NCBI GenBank assembly: GCA_033558025.1
Contig: JAUCEF010000016.1
Span: forward strand, 3,224,001-3,288,000
Direction of reading: 5' to 3'
DNA length: 64,000 bases
Origin: Phytophthora sp. 'mugwort'
Taxonomy: Eukaryota; Oomycota; Peronosporomycetes; Peronosporales; Peronosporaceae
The first letter of the stretch is position 1; every line of letters begins with the position of its first letter. The notes beneath the pieces are model-generated. The model searched no databases. It had not been told where the DNA came from and was given only the letters and a program-made list of their open reading frames with translations. Positions 1-13,400 of the stretch are shown here, in pieces. The position numbers and the translations under genes were made by a program.

Positions 1-1056
1 GCCGTGCATCCGCAGCAGTGCACGGTCATTAACCAGGACATCCTGACGTTCGCAGACACACACGCGCCCGTTAATTCGCAGTGCTTCTTCCTGGCGCTCG
101 AGGTGCTGGACAACCTACCACATGACAAGGTCGCGCTGCAGAACGGCAAGTGGTACGAGACCATCGTCAAACTGCAGAACGGGACGGACAACCCAGCTCT
201 GGAGGAGGCCGTGCGTCCCGTCGAGGACATGCTGATCCGCCAGACACTCCGCTATTTTGGCTGCGAACTACCGCTGCGCGTATTGTACAAGAACAACAGC
301 GGTCTGGCACAACGTCTACGGCGTCTGCTGGGCAAGGATAACCCCGTCCTGAACTCGGCTTTCATCCCTACGGGCGCCATGCAGCTGCTTAACACACTTC
401 GCACAGCGTTCCCGAAGCACCATCTCATTGCTGCTGATTTTGACTCACTTCCGGCTCCAAACCTGGATGAAAACTCCCCGATCAAAGCGATCGAGCACCC
501 GCTCAGCTCCACGGCCACTTCGTCTGGAACGCTTTTCGCTGGAAATGCACCACTTGTCGCATCGAAAGTCAAAGGTATGGAGAGCTGCCCCCTTCAAGAC
601 CTGAATCTGTGCTTGTTGATCCTCGAGTCTGCTCCACTGACGTGATGTCTTCTCTTGTGTGCAGGTGTGACGAAGGACCACGACACGTACCTGGTGCAAG
701 GCGGGATCGCCGACATCTTTTTCGCCACGGACTTCAGCAAACTCAAGAAAGCGTATTGCTCCGCACTGCAACGCCAGACTGATGAGGTATTGCCAACTGT
801 ACAGATCATCTGAAGATAAATGCTGATTGAAGCCGCTTACCTTATGCTTGCAGGTTTCGATTGTAAAATCGTCCGAGTTTGTGAAGGAGTTTGCTGACGT
901 CCAGAAGACCAAGTCGATCACTCGGTCGGTACTTGGTCGCTTGCCTGCCGTTCGAACTGTGTCATTGTAGTAGCTAACAAAATTTACTGGTTCGTGGTAT
1001 CCAGATATAATCCAATGCTAGAGGACTACTCCAACACGAGCTTCATCTTGTCTTAA
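1..1056 (+). CDS. NDUFAF7: MidA/NDUFAF7-type SAM-dependent methyltransferase, 5'-truncated
   Basis: The coding sequence enters from outside the window. I read four exons: 1-574, 665-786, 854-924 and 1005-1056, giving a 272-residue C-terminal part. Visible family features are ALEVLDNLPHDK near the start, matching the catalytic-region motif written NEFxDALP in the family, then IADIFFATDFSKL, FADVQKTKSI, and the very conserved C-terminus YNPMLEDYSNTSFILS. That last motif appears only after splicing 924 to 1005; reading straight through instead gives a stop at 968, so the fourth exon is well supported. NDUFAF7 proteins are mitochondrial enzymes that methylate an arginine of complex I subunit NDUFS2 during assembly. 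The N-terminus, including the targeting signal and SAM-binding loop, lies outside the window. The gene is convergent with the zinc-finger gene that ends 120 bp downstream. The family is secure; orthology to NDUFAF7 is probable. Confidence 0.82.
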
Positions 1057-1175
1057 CACTCGCAAGTGCTGCCCACCATGACTTACAAAGAAGAAACTCG
1101 TATAGAGGCTAAATGATGTGAGAGCTCGTTTCAGATAGAGATGTTGCAAAGCCTGCCCTTGAATAATACTGAGAA

Positions 1176-3212
1176 TCAAAGCTTGCCAGTCCGTCGTCGC
1201 AAGAGCTTGGAGTGGAAATCCGACCCAATCTTCTTTTGTTTCAACGCGTTCTGAGCCTGCTGGATGCACCTTGGACACAAAACATACGTCGACGTGGGAA
1301 TGTCTTTTGTTGCGTGACCAAGCTTCTTCACCTCTGTCGGCAAATGATCCTAATAAGCAGATACGTACACACGATTGTGAGATTATCTACACTGTCAAAA
1401 AGTAGCTAAGGGACAGTAACGAACAATGTGCGCGTCGTGGCTTACCTCGCAATAAGACGTGACACAAAAGCGGCAAGAGTACTGAGCAATGATGCCGCAG
1501 TCCTGGCAGCGATGACGCGGGCACACCCACGTCTTACCCTCTGGTACTTTATAGCCCAAGCAGTCTTCAATCACAGCACATCCATACAGTAAGCCAAACC
1601 CTTACGATTTAAAAGGTCAGTCAGAATATTCAGTGCTCTCTCACCTTCATGGTACACCTTTGGACAGCGTGCAAAAGCACCATTCATCCCCTTCCAGTCA
1701 CACTCGATCACATCTCCGCCATCCTTGCAGCAGAAACACACGTCCTCCGATTCGTCGAACTCGTCCTCTATCTCACGCTTCAATAGAAACTTGAAATATG
1801 TCACGGCGTAGTCGATCGGTTGCATGTCTGATGCCGAACTGGCCGGCTTCGACGCTTCTGGTCCGTCTTCATCTGCCGTGCTGTGATCTTCGATCTCATT
1901 GCGTCGCTTTCGCTTCTTCTGCTTGGATGTTACTTTAACAGGCTCAACACAAACAGCTTCCGCACCATTCGCCTCTTCGCTGGCAGGAACATCGTCGTCT
2001 GTTGAGCAGTTCGGACACAACCAGTTCTTGGTCCGCCACACTTTGTGTGACTGCGCCTTGCCCATTAGCTTGTCAATACAGGGCATGCAATACACCCTGG
2101 TACATATTTTATGTGTGCACGCTTTAATCGACTTGGCCACGAGTTTGGCTGTCGACTGGGCGCATAATCCACAGTAATTGTCCGGATCGCCCTTCTTCTC
2201 GACCCGCGGCGTTTTCACGCGTTGTTGCAGCACCCGCTGCAAGCAAACCTTGCAAATGTGGACCATTTCTCCCTTGCCGTCCTGCCCACAACAGTAACAC
2301 CAGAATGACCCCATCAAACACCACACATAATGACGTCTCGGCAACTATGAGCATACAAACCTTGAGCACGAACGGATGCTTCGGGTACTCTGGCGCGTCG
2401 GGCTTTCTCTGCAATCGACACAGGACGCAGAGCATCTTACTCGGGGGCGTGGCAACCTTAACCTTGGTCTTGGCCTTCGTCTGGACGGGCTTTTTGTCCT
2501 CCTTTTTGACCTTGATCAGCTCTAGCCGCTCGTGGCGCTTCTTGGCCAAGCTAGCCGCCGCCTGCAGTCGGATAACCTCCTCCAGCTTCCGCTTCTTGTG
2601 CTCCTTTGTGATCTCAATCTCCATCATCACTGAACTTTGCAGCAACGCGTACCGCTGCATACGCGTGAAGGCATCGAGCGTGCAAGCAAACAACATGTAC
2701 TCGAAGTCAGATCGGAAGTGGAAGCAATAGCAGAGCCGCCTAGGCGGATCGGCTCCTTCCCTGGCCCTCAGCGTTAGACCCTGGGGGGTGTCTGCCTTGG
2801 CTACCATGCTGGGGGATGCTACGGCCGCCGCCAGCGACGCCGCGTCCTTGCGACTGGCCGCGGATGTGAGCACGTGCGTCTTCCTGACGGCTTGGGGTAC
2901 GTCCGCGTAGCTGTCCAGAGGCGCGGCACCCACCGTGCGGCTCTCAGGCAGTGCGAAGGGGGCCGTGACGCCCCAAAGTAAAGATCGTTCCTCGCGCTGC
3001 AACACCACCGTGGCCAAACGCGCCACCTGCAGTAGCTTGTCCGTCACTGCGTCGGCTACCACGAGCTTCTGCTGACTCCATTTGGTCAGGAACGTCTCGC
3101 GCGCCGGCACGGGCCGTGGCGGCAGTGTCAGCTTCGCGTCGGGAGCTACGACACGAAAGCCCGCGGCGCTCTCGGCCTCTACCAGCTGTAGCAGCACGCC
3201 TCGGAACGCCAT
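1176..3212 (-). CDS. PHD/ADD-like multi-zinc-finger protein (probable chromatin reader)
   Basis: Four exons on the minus strand: 3212-2361, 2281-1645, 1564-1446 and 1349-1176, giving 593 residues. All junctions are GT-AG and keep frame. The N-terminal 240 residues match nothing I recognise. From about residue 270 there is a cysteine-rich block: CVLC, CKVC, CGLC, CxxxxC and finally WLCPNC, which resembles an ADD/PHD-like finger. A lysine-rich, acidic linker follows. Near residue 430 comes CFCCKDGGDVIECDWKG, then CPKVYHEDC and WVCPRHRCQDCG, which match the PHD and C5HCH fingers at the end of NSD-type histone methyltransferases. No SET domain is present. The inferred role is histone-tail or DNA reading in the nucleus. 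The last exon adds a CPRC pair. The gene is divergent from the membrane-protein gene at 3369, with about 150 bp between starts. Confidence 0.75.
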
Positions 3213-3368
3213 GGCGTATGCGGAGCAGCAAGTGACTATAGTGTCCGAGAGATGTCACTAAACTAGAGGGAAGAAGAGTGACAAGATCTTCTGGAGGTGA
3301 AAGGACGCAGAGGCTGGTCATTCGAGTATCTGCTGAGTATCTATCTCTTTGCTGTAGCTGCCTATATA

Positions 3369-3986
3369 ATGCCTGCATACGCTGGAGAAGACCCAAGCCA
3401 CAACAATAACCACCACTTGCTCATAGCAGAGGAGCCGTCCATGGACGCCGATAGACGTAAGCAACTTCTGGCCGAGGGCGACGTGTTCGCAGAGGAGCAA
3501 CAGACCAGGCAGGACGAGCTCGACGCGCTGGTGGACAGTCTCGCGCAGCCTTCGGACCTCGAGGTGCTGCAGAGCTTCCTGTCCAGCGATGCCGCGCAAC
3601 AAGACAAGATCGAGCAGCTCGTGAACTTTCTGGCCGATGGCCCGGCGCAGGAACCGCACAACGAGCTCATGGCGGACACGGACGTCTTTGCTGACGAGCA
3701 GGAGCAGAGGCAGAAGGCGCTGGATGATCTGATGGACAGTCTAGCGACTACCACTACGGCACCCGGAACGACATCCTCAGGCGCTGCTACAGCCACTGCC
3801 TTGTTGGCCACAGACGCCGACGATGTGAACGTCGCCAACGTGCAGACCTCGTTTCTCAACACGATCGGAGGCGCCGTTCTGCTGCTCGTGGCCGTTGTGT
3901 TCGCTGTCGTGACTAAGCGTTCGCGTTCGAAGCGCAAGGCAGAGGATGAGAACAAGGACTTTGGCTACAGCATCCTGTACGAGTGA
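3369..3986 (+). CDS. Small single-pass membrane protein with an internal duplication; 5' end unresolved
   Basis: The frame runs to 3986 without introns. The first in-frame ATG is at 3369 (205 residues), but the frame is open back to a stop at 3279. The upstream part, starting at a GTG at 3297, would encode a good signal peptide (LLSIYLFAVAAYIMPAYA) cut before GEDPS. Either the true ATG has become GTG, or a small upstream exon is spliced in, or translation starts at 3369 and the resemblance is chance. The mature part holds two related acidic segments, one with GDVFAEEQQTRQDELDALVD and one with TDVFADEQEQRQKALDDLMD. After a Thr/Ala-rich linker comes one membrane span (IGGAVLLLVAVVFAVV), followed by a basic stop-transfer stretch and a short tail. 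With the signal peptide it would be a type I membrane protein. The function is unknown. Confidence 0.6.
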   Translation: MPAYAGEDPSHNNNHHLLIAEEPSMDADRRKQLLAEGDVFAEEQQTRQDELDALVDSLAQPSDLEVLQSFLSSDAAQQDKIEQLVNFLADGPAQEPHNELMADTDVFADEQEQRQKALDDLMDSLATTTTAPGTTSSGAATATALLATDADDVNVANVQTSFLNTIGGAVLLLVAVVFAVVTKRSRSKRKAEDENKDFGYSILYE

Positions 3987-4425
3987 GACGGTGCGTCTAG
4001 TGCTGGCGTCTGTGACGTGCTGCAGCAGACTCTCGTAACGCATTAAATATCATGTATTTTGCTAACGATATGAGTACAGTACCTTGTAGTGTTGCATAAC
4101 TGTTAACTGTAGCTAATTCAGAGATTTACCTGTCATGTTTCAAAATCGGTAACACGTTTCAGTGCGCAATGCGTCGTGGCGTCTACGTGGGTCTGTCAAC
4201 CTGTCTGCATGGGGCCGCATATGTGTATGGAGCGCCACAAGCTGCAGTATCTACTGCTCCAAGCTTCGCTCTCGTCATACATCCCTTACTCGCCCCCCAA
4301 CTCGTTCTGTGACCTGCACTCCGAGGCGCTGTCTGCTTTATTCTTGGGTCGCTCCGTTCACCGGTTGCAACCGCCCTCAACGACCGGGCACAGACCGAGT
4401 TTCGGCCCTAAAGAGAACGAGGCAA
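3987..4425. other. Intergenic region between membrane-protein and Tudor-array genes
   Basis: About 440 bp with no supported gene. The reading frame of the downstream gene stays open upstream of its first ATG but contains no earlier ATG, so this is probably 5' untranslated sequence and promoter. I see no clear initiator. Confidence 0.5.
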
Positions 4426-7400
4426 ATGAAGATGGAGGCGCTCGCGTACTTGGCGCGTTCGGACAGCTCCGACTCGGACGACGACTTCAACTTGAGCGAC
4501 GGACGCCCCACACCGCTGGACCCCGAGTACTGGCGGGGCATCACGCACTCGCGGGAGGTGGTGCCGGCGCCCACGGCCGTCTACAGGCAAGCGAACAGGA
4601 CGGATTCGCTGCCGTCGCACTACTATGACTACCACTACACGTCCGCCGTACCCACAAGCTACCCCGTGTACCATCAGCACCCGCATCAACGGCCCATGAC
4701 GTCCCCCAGCGCCATGATGCATGGCCAAGGGGGATACGCCGGCAGTGGAGTCCTCATGTCACCGATCCACTACAGTGGCAACTCGCCCGTGATCCCGATC
4801 AGCCCAGTCGCACACATGGACACAGTACACGGGATGCATCACCCAGCGGAGTGGCATCCTCGAAGCTACGCCTCGACCGTCTCCCCTGTGTCATCACCAC
4901 AGCAACTCAAGCTTCAAGTTCGGGAGGCGATGGTAAGAGCACAGGCGTATCTTGATTTGGTACCGTTTTTCCAGTCGTACGACTTGTCTTACGCCGGTGG
5001 TGTCCACCTGGGATCGATCCAAGAAGCTCTGGGAAGAATGGGAGTGATCCTTCGAGACCACGTACTCCAGAGTATTGGCCAGCTCTTCAGCATCCCAGGA
5101 TCCGGCCTGATAGACTATGTGGCCTTTGGTCAGTTTCTCGAACTCGACGCGCAGGAATTGTAAGTGTGTTTTTCTATTGGGGGGAGAGATTTTGGTCTGT
5201 CTTGTTGGAAGTTATGAATTAATGACGCGACTTGTTTCTTTGCCTTTTAATGCAGGAATAACATGCGGTCGATGGTGGCTGCTCGAAGGAGTGTCCTAGT
5301 GAATAACGGCATTAAGCTCGAGGACATCTTTGCGCAGTATGACCCACATCACACTGGGTTTGTATCCCGGACGAGGTTCGCCACCCTCTTGCGAGACTAC
5401 AGCATCCCCATGTCGGAAACAACGCTCCATTTTTTGATGATACAACTCGCCAAGCCATCAGATACGACGTCTGTTTCGTACGTGCGTTTTCTCGACATGA
5501 CGGACGTAGGAGTTGCAAGGGGTGCTTCGGCGAATTCACCTCATGGCCCCATGGTGGAGAACTCTCCACCTCGCTTCAGTAGCTGGGCAAGCGGGCGATT
5601 CAGTCCATTTGAGCATGATACCGCCGCTCGGCGCTATGAGATGCAAGCTGTGGTACCTGTAGCCACACAAGCCGCCAGAGTCGTGGACCATGCGTCCGCC
5701 AGTCCAGATTTCGCAACGCCTCTCCCCAGGCTTGGGTGGGTCTGCCGGGTGTGTGCACACCAGCAGATCGCGGATTGGGCCACCTACTGTGAAATCTGTG
5801 AAACATCCAAGCCGCGACCTGGGCTACGTGGTGAAGGGTACATCAAATGCTTACACTGCAAGTTTGATAACAACTACGACATGGACGAGTGTGAAATGTG
5901 CGGGCGGCCACTGAATGCTAGCAACAAGAAGCTGTCGAGGTCGGAAGAGAAGCGCAAGTCTAAAAAGCGCTACGTCTCGAGCTCGTCGTCTAGTTCGTCG
6001 TCGTCTTCCTCCTCTAGCTCTTCAGGCCGTCATCGAAGCAGTAGACGCAAATCCGAGAAGCGTTCTCGTTCATCCCGATCCAGTCGAAAGAAAGAAGACA
6101 AGACACCGCGGTTCCAACGCGGAGAGGAGATCCAAGCCATTCCACTTGGGGAAAAAGGATATGAGATCGGTTTGATCGCTCGGGTCCGGCCGAATGGGAC
6201 GTATGATATCGAGTTTGACAACGGGCTCTACGAGAAAAATGTCGAGGAGAGTTCCATCCTCGAAATCTCGAGAGCCCGCATCATCAAGGCTAGGGATTTG
6301 TCTGACGCGGAAGAGACCAAGAAACAGCCGAAAGCAAAAGAATCTGATGAGGAACGCGATCCTGACTACGAACCTGGTGATCGAGTCGAGGCTCGTTTTC
6401 AAGGACGAGATAGATTTTTTGCTGGTACGATCAAGAAGTGCCGTATCGGCGGGTTGTACGACATTGAGTATGACGACGGCGAAGTTGAGTTACGCGTTCG
6501 CTCGAAGTATCTTAAGCGAGAGGAAGCGAAGAAGCAGCAGAAACCTTCATCTCTTAAGAAAGATGTTGTCTCTACGTCTGAGGTGCTGTGGACAAAGGGG
6601 CAGAAAGTGGAAGCCAAATTGCGAGGGTACGCGGACTACGTGGAATGCATCGTGTTTTGTGCAAATGATGATGGTAGTTGCGACGTGGAATTAGAAAGTG
6701 GTGAGCTGCAGAAGCGTGTACCAGGGGGAAATCTCCGCACACGTGTGGGTTTGTCGGTCAAGAAGCCCGTTGCCGTGAGCGAGGATGAACCGATCCGTCC
6801 AAAGAGACCTCTGGTAAGAAGACCAAGTGCACCTTCGACGAGCAATGATTCATCGGCTCAACCGAAAGCGAGATTCAAGCAGGGGCAACCAGTGGAAGCT
6901 AAGCGCAAAGGGAAGGATGGTTACTATCCTGCTGTAGTGGCTCGTTGCCGGTTAAATGGCTCATACGACATTGACTTCGACGATGGCGACAGAGAATTAG
7001 CCGTACTGGCAGTTAACGTGCGTCCTCTCGATTCTGCTCCAGCTGCCAAGAAGGCAACACCTCCAAACACTGACAAGAACACCACTTCACCTGCTTTCAA
7101 AGTAGGTCAGCACGTGGAGGCTCAGTACAAGGGCAAGAGCAAATTCTACCCTGGTGTCATCTCCCGCTGCCGCCTGAACGGCACGTACGACATCGACTAC
7201 GACGATGGCGAGAAGGAGACGGGTGTGGCGGCCGAGCTGATCCGGGCGCTGGGCAAGAAGGGCGGCGGCGACAGCGACAACGACCCGAAGCAGAAGAAGT
7301 TCAAGGAGGGTGACAAGGTGGAGGCTCAGTACAAGGGCAAGAGCAAATTCTACCCTGGTGTCATCTCCCGCTGCCGCCTGAACGGCACGTACGACATCGA

Positions 7401-10400
7401 CTACGACGACGGCGAGAAGGAGACGGGTGTGGCGGCCGAGCTGATCCGGGCGCTGGGCAAGAAGGGCGGCGGCGACAGCGACGACGACCCGAAGCAGAAG
7501 AAGTTCAAGGAGGGTGACAAGGTGGAGGCTCAGTACAAGGGCAAGAGCAAATTCTACCCTGGTGTCATCTCCCGCTGCCGCCTGAACGGCACGTACGACA
7601 TCGACTGCGACGACGGCGAGAAGGAGACGGGTGTGGCGGCCGAGCTGATCCGGGCGCTGGGCAAGAAGGGCGGCGGCGACAGCGACGACGACCCGAAGCA
7701 GAAGAAGTTCAAGGAGGGTGACAAGGTGGAGGCTCAGTACAAGGGCAAGAGCAAATTCTACCCTGGTGTCATCTCCCGCTGCCGCCTGAACGGCACGTAC
7801 GACATCGACTACGACGACGGCGAGAAGGAGACGGGTGTGGCGGCCGAGCTGATCCGGGCGCTGGGCAAGAAGGGCGGCGGCGACAGCGACGACGACCCGA
7901 AGCAGAAGAAGTTCAAGGAGGGCGACAAGGTGGAGGCTCAGTACAAGGGCAAGAGCAAATTCTACCCTGGTATCATCTCCCGCTGCCGCCTGAACGGCAC
8001 GTACGACATCGACTACGACGACGGCGAGAAGGAGACGGGTGTGGCGGCCGAGCTGATCCGGGCGCTGGGCAAGAAGGGCGGCGGCGACAGCGACGACGAC
8101 CCGAAGCAGAAGAAGTTCAAGGAGGGTGACAAGGTGGAGGCTCAGTACAAGGGCAAGAGCAAATTCTACCCTGGTGTCATCTCCCGCTGCCGCCTGAACG
8201 GCACGTACGACATCGACTACGACGACGGCGAGAAGGAGACGGGTGTGGCGGCCGAGCTGATCCGGGCGCTGGGCAAGAAGGGCGGCGGCGACAGCGACGA
8301 CGACCCGAAGCAGAAGAAGTTCAAGGAGGGTGACAAGGTGGAGGCTCAGTACAAGGGCAAGAGCAAATTCTACCCTGGTGTCATCTCCCGCTGCCGCCTG
8401 AACGGCACGTACGACATCGACTACGACGACGGCGAGAAGGAGACGGGTGTGGCGGCCGAGCTGATCCGGGCGCTGGGCAAGAAGGGCGGCGGCGACAGCG
8501 ACGACGACCCGAAGCAGAAGAAGTTCAAGGAGGGTGACAAGGTGGAGGCTCAGTACAAGGGCAAGAGCAAATTCTACCCTGGTGTCATCTCCCGCTGCCG
8601 CCTGAACGGCACGTACGACATCGACTACGATGACGGCGAGAAGGAGACGGGTGTGGCGGCCGAGCTGATCCGGGCGCTGGGCAAGAAGGGCGGCGGCGAC
8701 AGCGACGACGACCCGAAGCAGAAGAAGTTCAAGGAGGGTGACAAGGTGGAGGCTCAGTACAAGGGCAAGAGCAAATTCTACCCTGGTGTCATCTCCCGCT
8801 GCCGCCTGAACGGCACGTACGACATCGACTACGACGACGGCGAGAAGGAGACGGGTGTGGCGGCCGAGCTGATCCGGGCGCTGGGCAAGAAGGGCGGCGG
8901 CGACAGCGACGACGACCCGAAGCAGAAGAAGTTCAAGGAGGGCGACAAGGTGGAGGCTCAGTACAAGGGCAAGAGCAAATTCTACCCTGGTGTCATCTCC
9001 CGCTGCCGCCTGAACGGCACGTACGACATCGACTACGATGACGGCGAGAAGGAGACGGGTGTGGCGGCCGAGCTGATCCGGGCGCTGGGCAAGAAGGGCG
9101 GCGGCGACAGCGACGACGACCCGAAGCAGAAGAAGTTCAAGGAGGGTGACAAGGTGGAGGCTCAGTACAAGGGCAAGAGCAAATTCTACCCTGGTGTCAT
9201 CTCCCGCTGCCGCCTGAACGGCACGTACGACATCGACTACGACGACGGCGAGAAGGAGACGGGTGTGGCGGCCGAGCTGATCCGGGCGCTGGGCAAGAAG
9301 GGCGGCGGCGACAGCGACGACGACCCGAAGCAGAAGAAGTTCAAGGAGGGCGACAAGGTGGAGGCTCAGTACAAGGGCAAGAGCAAATTCTACCCTGGTG
9401 TCATCTCCCGCTGCCGCCTGAACGGCACGTACGACATCGACTACGACGACGGCGAGAAGGAGACGGGTGTGGCGGCCGAGCTGATCCGGGCGCTGGGCAA
9501 GAAGGGCGGCGGCGACAGCGACGACGACCCGAAGCAGAAGAAGTTCAAGGAGGGTGACAAGGTGGAGGCTCAGTACAAGGGCAAGAGCAAATTCTACCCT
9601 GGTGTCATCTCCCGCTGCCGCCTGAACGGCACGTACGACATCGACTACGACGACGGCGAGAAGGAGACGGGTGTGGCGGCCGAGCTGATCCGGGCGCTGG
9701 GCAAGAAGGGCGGCGGCGACAGCGACGACGACCCGAAGCAGAAGAAGTTCAAGGAGGGCGACAAGGTGGAGGCTCAGTACAAGGGCAAGAGCAAATTCTA
9801 CCCTGGTGTCATCTCCCGCTGCCGCCTGAACGGCACGTACGACATCGACTACGACGACGGCGAGAAGGAGACGGGTGTGGCGGCCGAGCTGATCCGGGCG
9901 CTGGGCAAGAAGGGCGGCGGCGACAGCGACGACGACCCGAAGCAGAAGAAGTTCAAGGAGGGCGACAAGGTGGAGGCTCAGTACAAGGGCAAGAGCAAAT
10001 TCTACCCTGGTGTCATCTCCCGCTGCCGCCTGAACGGCACGTACGACATCGACTACGACGACGGCGAGAAGGAGACGGGTGTGGCGGCCGAGCTGATCCG
10101 GGCGCTGAGCAAGAAGGGCGGCGGCGACAGCGACGACGACCCGAAGCAGAAGAAGTTCAAGGAGGGCGACAAGGTGGAGGCTCAGTACAAGGGCAAGAGC
10201 AAATTCTACCCTGGTGTCATCTCCCGCTGCCGCCTGAACGGCACGTACGACATCGACTACGACGACGGCGAGAAGGAGACGGGTGTGGCGGCCGAGCTGA
10301 TCCGGGCGCTGGGCAAGAAGGGCGGCGGCGACAGCGACGACGACCCGAAGCAGAAGAAGTTCAAGGAGGGCGACAAGGTGGAGGCTCAGTACAAGGGCAA

Positions 10401-13400
10401 GAGCAAATTCTACCCTGGTGTCATCTCCCGCTGCCGCCTGAACGGCACGTACGACATCGACTACGACGACGGCGAGAAGGAGACGGGTGTGGCGGCCGAG
10501 CTGATCCGGACGCTGGGCAAGAAGGGCGGCGGCGACAGCGACGACGACCCGAAGCAGAAGAAGTTCAAGGAGGGCGACAAGGTGGAGGCTCAGTACAAGG
10601 GCAAGAGCAAATTCTACCCTGGTGTCATCTCCCGCTGCCGCCTGAACGGCACGTACGACATCGACTACGACGACGGCGAGAAGGAGACGGGTGTGGCGGC
10701 CGAGCTGATCCGGGCGCTGGGCAAGAAGGGCGGCGGCGACAGCGACGACGACCCGAAGCAGAAGAAGTTCAAGGAGGGCGACAAGGTGGAGGCTCAGTAC
10801 AAGGGCAAGAGCAAATTCTACCCTGGTGTCATCTCCCGCTGCCGCCTGAACGGCACGTACGACATCGACTACGACGACGGCGAGAAGGAGACGGGTGTGG
10901 CGGCCGAGCTGATCCGGACGCTGGGCAAGAAGGGCGGCGGCGACAGCGACGACGACCCGAAGCAGAAGAAGTTCAAGGAGGGCGACAAGGTGGAGGCTCA
11001 GTACAAGGGCAAGAGCAAATTCTACCCTGGTGTCATCTCCCGCTGCCGCCTGAACGGCACGTACGACATCGACTACGACGACGGCGAGAAGGAGACGGGT
11101 GTGGCGGCCGAGCTGATCCGGGCGCTGGGCAAGAAGGGCGGCGGCGACAGCGACGACGACCCGAAGCAGAAGAAGTTCAAGGAGGGCGACAAGGTGGAGG
11201 CTCAGTACAAGGGCAAGAGCAAATTCTACCCTGGTGTCATCTCCCGCTGCCGCCTGAACGGCACGTACGACATCGACTACGACGACGGCGAGAAGGAGAC
11301 GGGTGTGGCGGCCGAGCTGATCCGGGCGCTGAGCAAGAAGGGCGGCGGCGACAGCGACGATGACCCGAAGCAGAAGAAGTTCAAGGAGGGCGACAAGGTG
11401 GAGGCTCAGTACAAGGGCAAGAGCAAATTCTACCCTGGTGTCATCTCCCGCTGCCGCCTGAACGGCACGTACGACATCGACTACGACGACGGCGAGAAGG
11501 AGACGGGTGTGGCGGCCGAGCTGATCCGGGCGCTGGGCAAGAAGGGCGGCGGCGACAGCGACGACGACCCGAAGCAGAAGAAGTTCAAGGAGGGCGACAA
11601 GGTGGAGGCTCAGTACAAGGGCAAGAGCAAATTCTACCCTGGTGTCATCTCCCGCTGCCGCCTGAACGGCACGTACGACATCGACTACGACGACGGCGAG
11701 AAGGAGACGGGTGTGGCGGCCGAGCTGATCCGGGCGCTGGGCAAGAAGGGCGGCGGCGACAGCGACGACGACCCGAAGCAGAAGAAGTTCAAGGAGGGTG
11801 ACAAGGTGGAGGCTCAGTACAAGGGCAGGAGCAAATTCTACCCTGGTGTCATCTCCCGCTGCCGCCTGAACGGCACGTACGACATCGACTACGACGACGG
11901 CGAGAAGGAGACGGGTGTGGCGGCCGAGCTGATCCGGACGCTGGGCAAGAAGGGCGGCGGCGATAGCGACGACGACCCGAAGCAGAAGAAGTTCAAGGAG
12001 GGCGACAAGGTGGAGGCTCAGTACAAGGGCAAGAGCAAATTCTACCCTGGTGTCATCTCCCGCTGCCGCCTGAACGGCACGTACGACATCGACTACGATG
12101 ACGGCGAGAAGGAGACGGGTGTGGCGGCCGAGCTGATCCGGGCGCTGGGCAAGAAGGGCGGCGGCGACAGCGACGACGACCCGAAGCAGAAGAAGTTCAA
12201 GGAGGGCGACAAGGTGGAGGCTCAGTACAAGGGCAAGAGCAAATTCTACCCTGGTGTCATCTCCCGCTGCCGCCTGAACGGCACGTACGACATCGACTAC
12301 GACGACGGCGAGAAGGAGACGGGTGTGGCGGCCGAGCTGATCCGGGCGCTGGGCAAGAAGGGCGGCGGCGACAGCGACGACGACCCGAAGCAGAAGAAGT
12401 TCAAGGAGGGCGACAAGGTGGAGGCTCAGTACAAGGGCAAGAGCAAATTCTACCCTGGTGTCATCTCCCGCTGCCGCCTGAACGGCACGTACGACATCGA
12501 CTACGACGACGGCGAGAAGGAGACGGGTGTGGCGGCCGAGCTGATCCGGGCGCTGAGCAAGAAGGGCGGCGGCGACAGCGACGATGACCCGAAGCAGAAG
12601 AAGTTCAAGGAGGGCGACAAGGTGGAGGCTCAGTACAAGGGCAAGAGCAAATTCTACCCTGGTGTCATCTCCCGCTGCCGCCTGAACGGCACGTACGACA
12701 TCGACTACGACGACGGCGAGAAGGAGACGGGTGTGGCGGCCGAGCTGATCCGGGCGCTGGGCAAGAAGGGCGGCGGCGACAGCGACGACGACCCGAAGCA
12801 GAAGAAGTTCAAGGAGGGCGACAAGGTGGAGGCTCAGTACAAGGGCAAGAGCAAATTCTACCCTGGTGTCATCTCCCGCTGCCGCCTGAACGGCACGTAC
12901 GACATCGACTACGACGACGGCGAGAAGGAGACGGGTGTGGCGGCCGAGCTGATCCGGGCGCTGGGCAAGAAGGGCGGCGGCGACAGCGACGACGACCCGA
13001 AGCAGAAGAAGTTCAAGGAGGGTGACAAGGTGGAGGCTCAGTACAAGGGCAGGAGCAAATTCTACCCTGGTGTCATCTCCCGCTGCCGCCTGAACGGCAC
13101 GTACGACATCGACTACGACGACGGCGAGAAGGAGACGGGTGTGGCGGCCGAGCTGATCCGGACGCTGGGCAAGAAGGGCGGCGGCGATAGCGACGACGAC
13201 CCGAAGCAGAAGAAGTTCAAGGAGGGCGACAAGGTGGAGGCTCAGTACAAGGGCAAGAGCAAATTCTACCCTGGTGTCATCTCCCGCTGCCGCCTGAACG
13301 GCACGTACGACATCGACTACGATGACGGCGAGAAGGAGACGGGTGTGGCGGCCGAGCTGATCCGGGCGCTGGGCAAGAAGGGCGGCGGCGACAGCGACGA

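Noticed and set aside
854..970. Ending the first gene at the stop at 968
   Set aside because: Splicing 924 to 1005 recovers the conserved family C-terminus YNPMLEDYSNTSF, so the stop at 968 is intronic.
5975..6030. CRISPR-like or satellite repeat in the serine run
   Set aside because: It is a serine-codon tract inside the Tudor-array gene, with mixed TCG, TCT, TCC and AGC codons, so it is coding low complexity.
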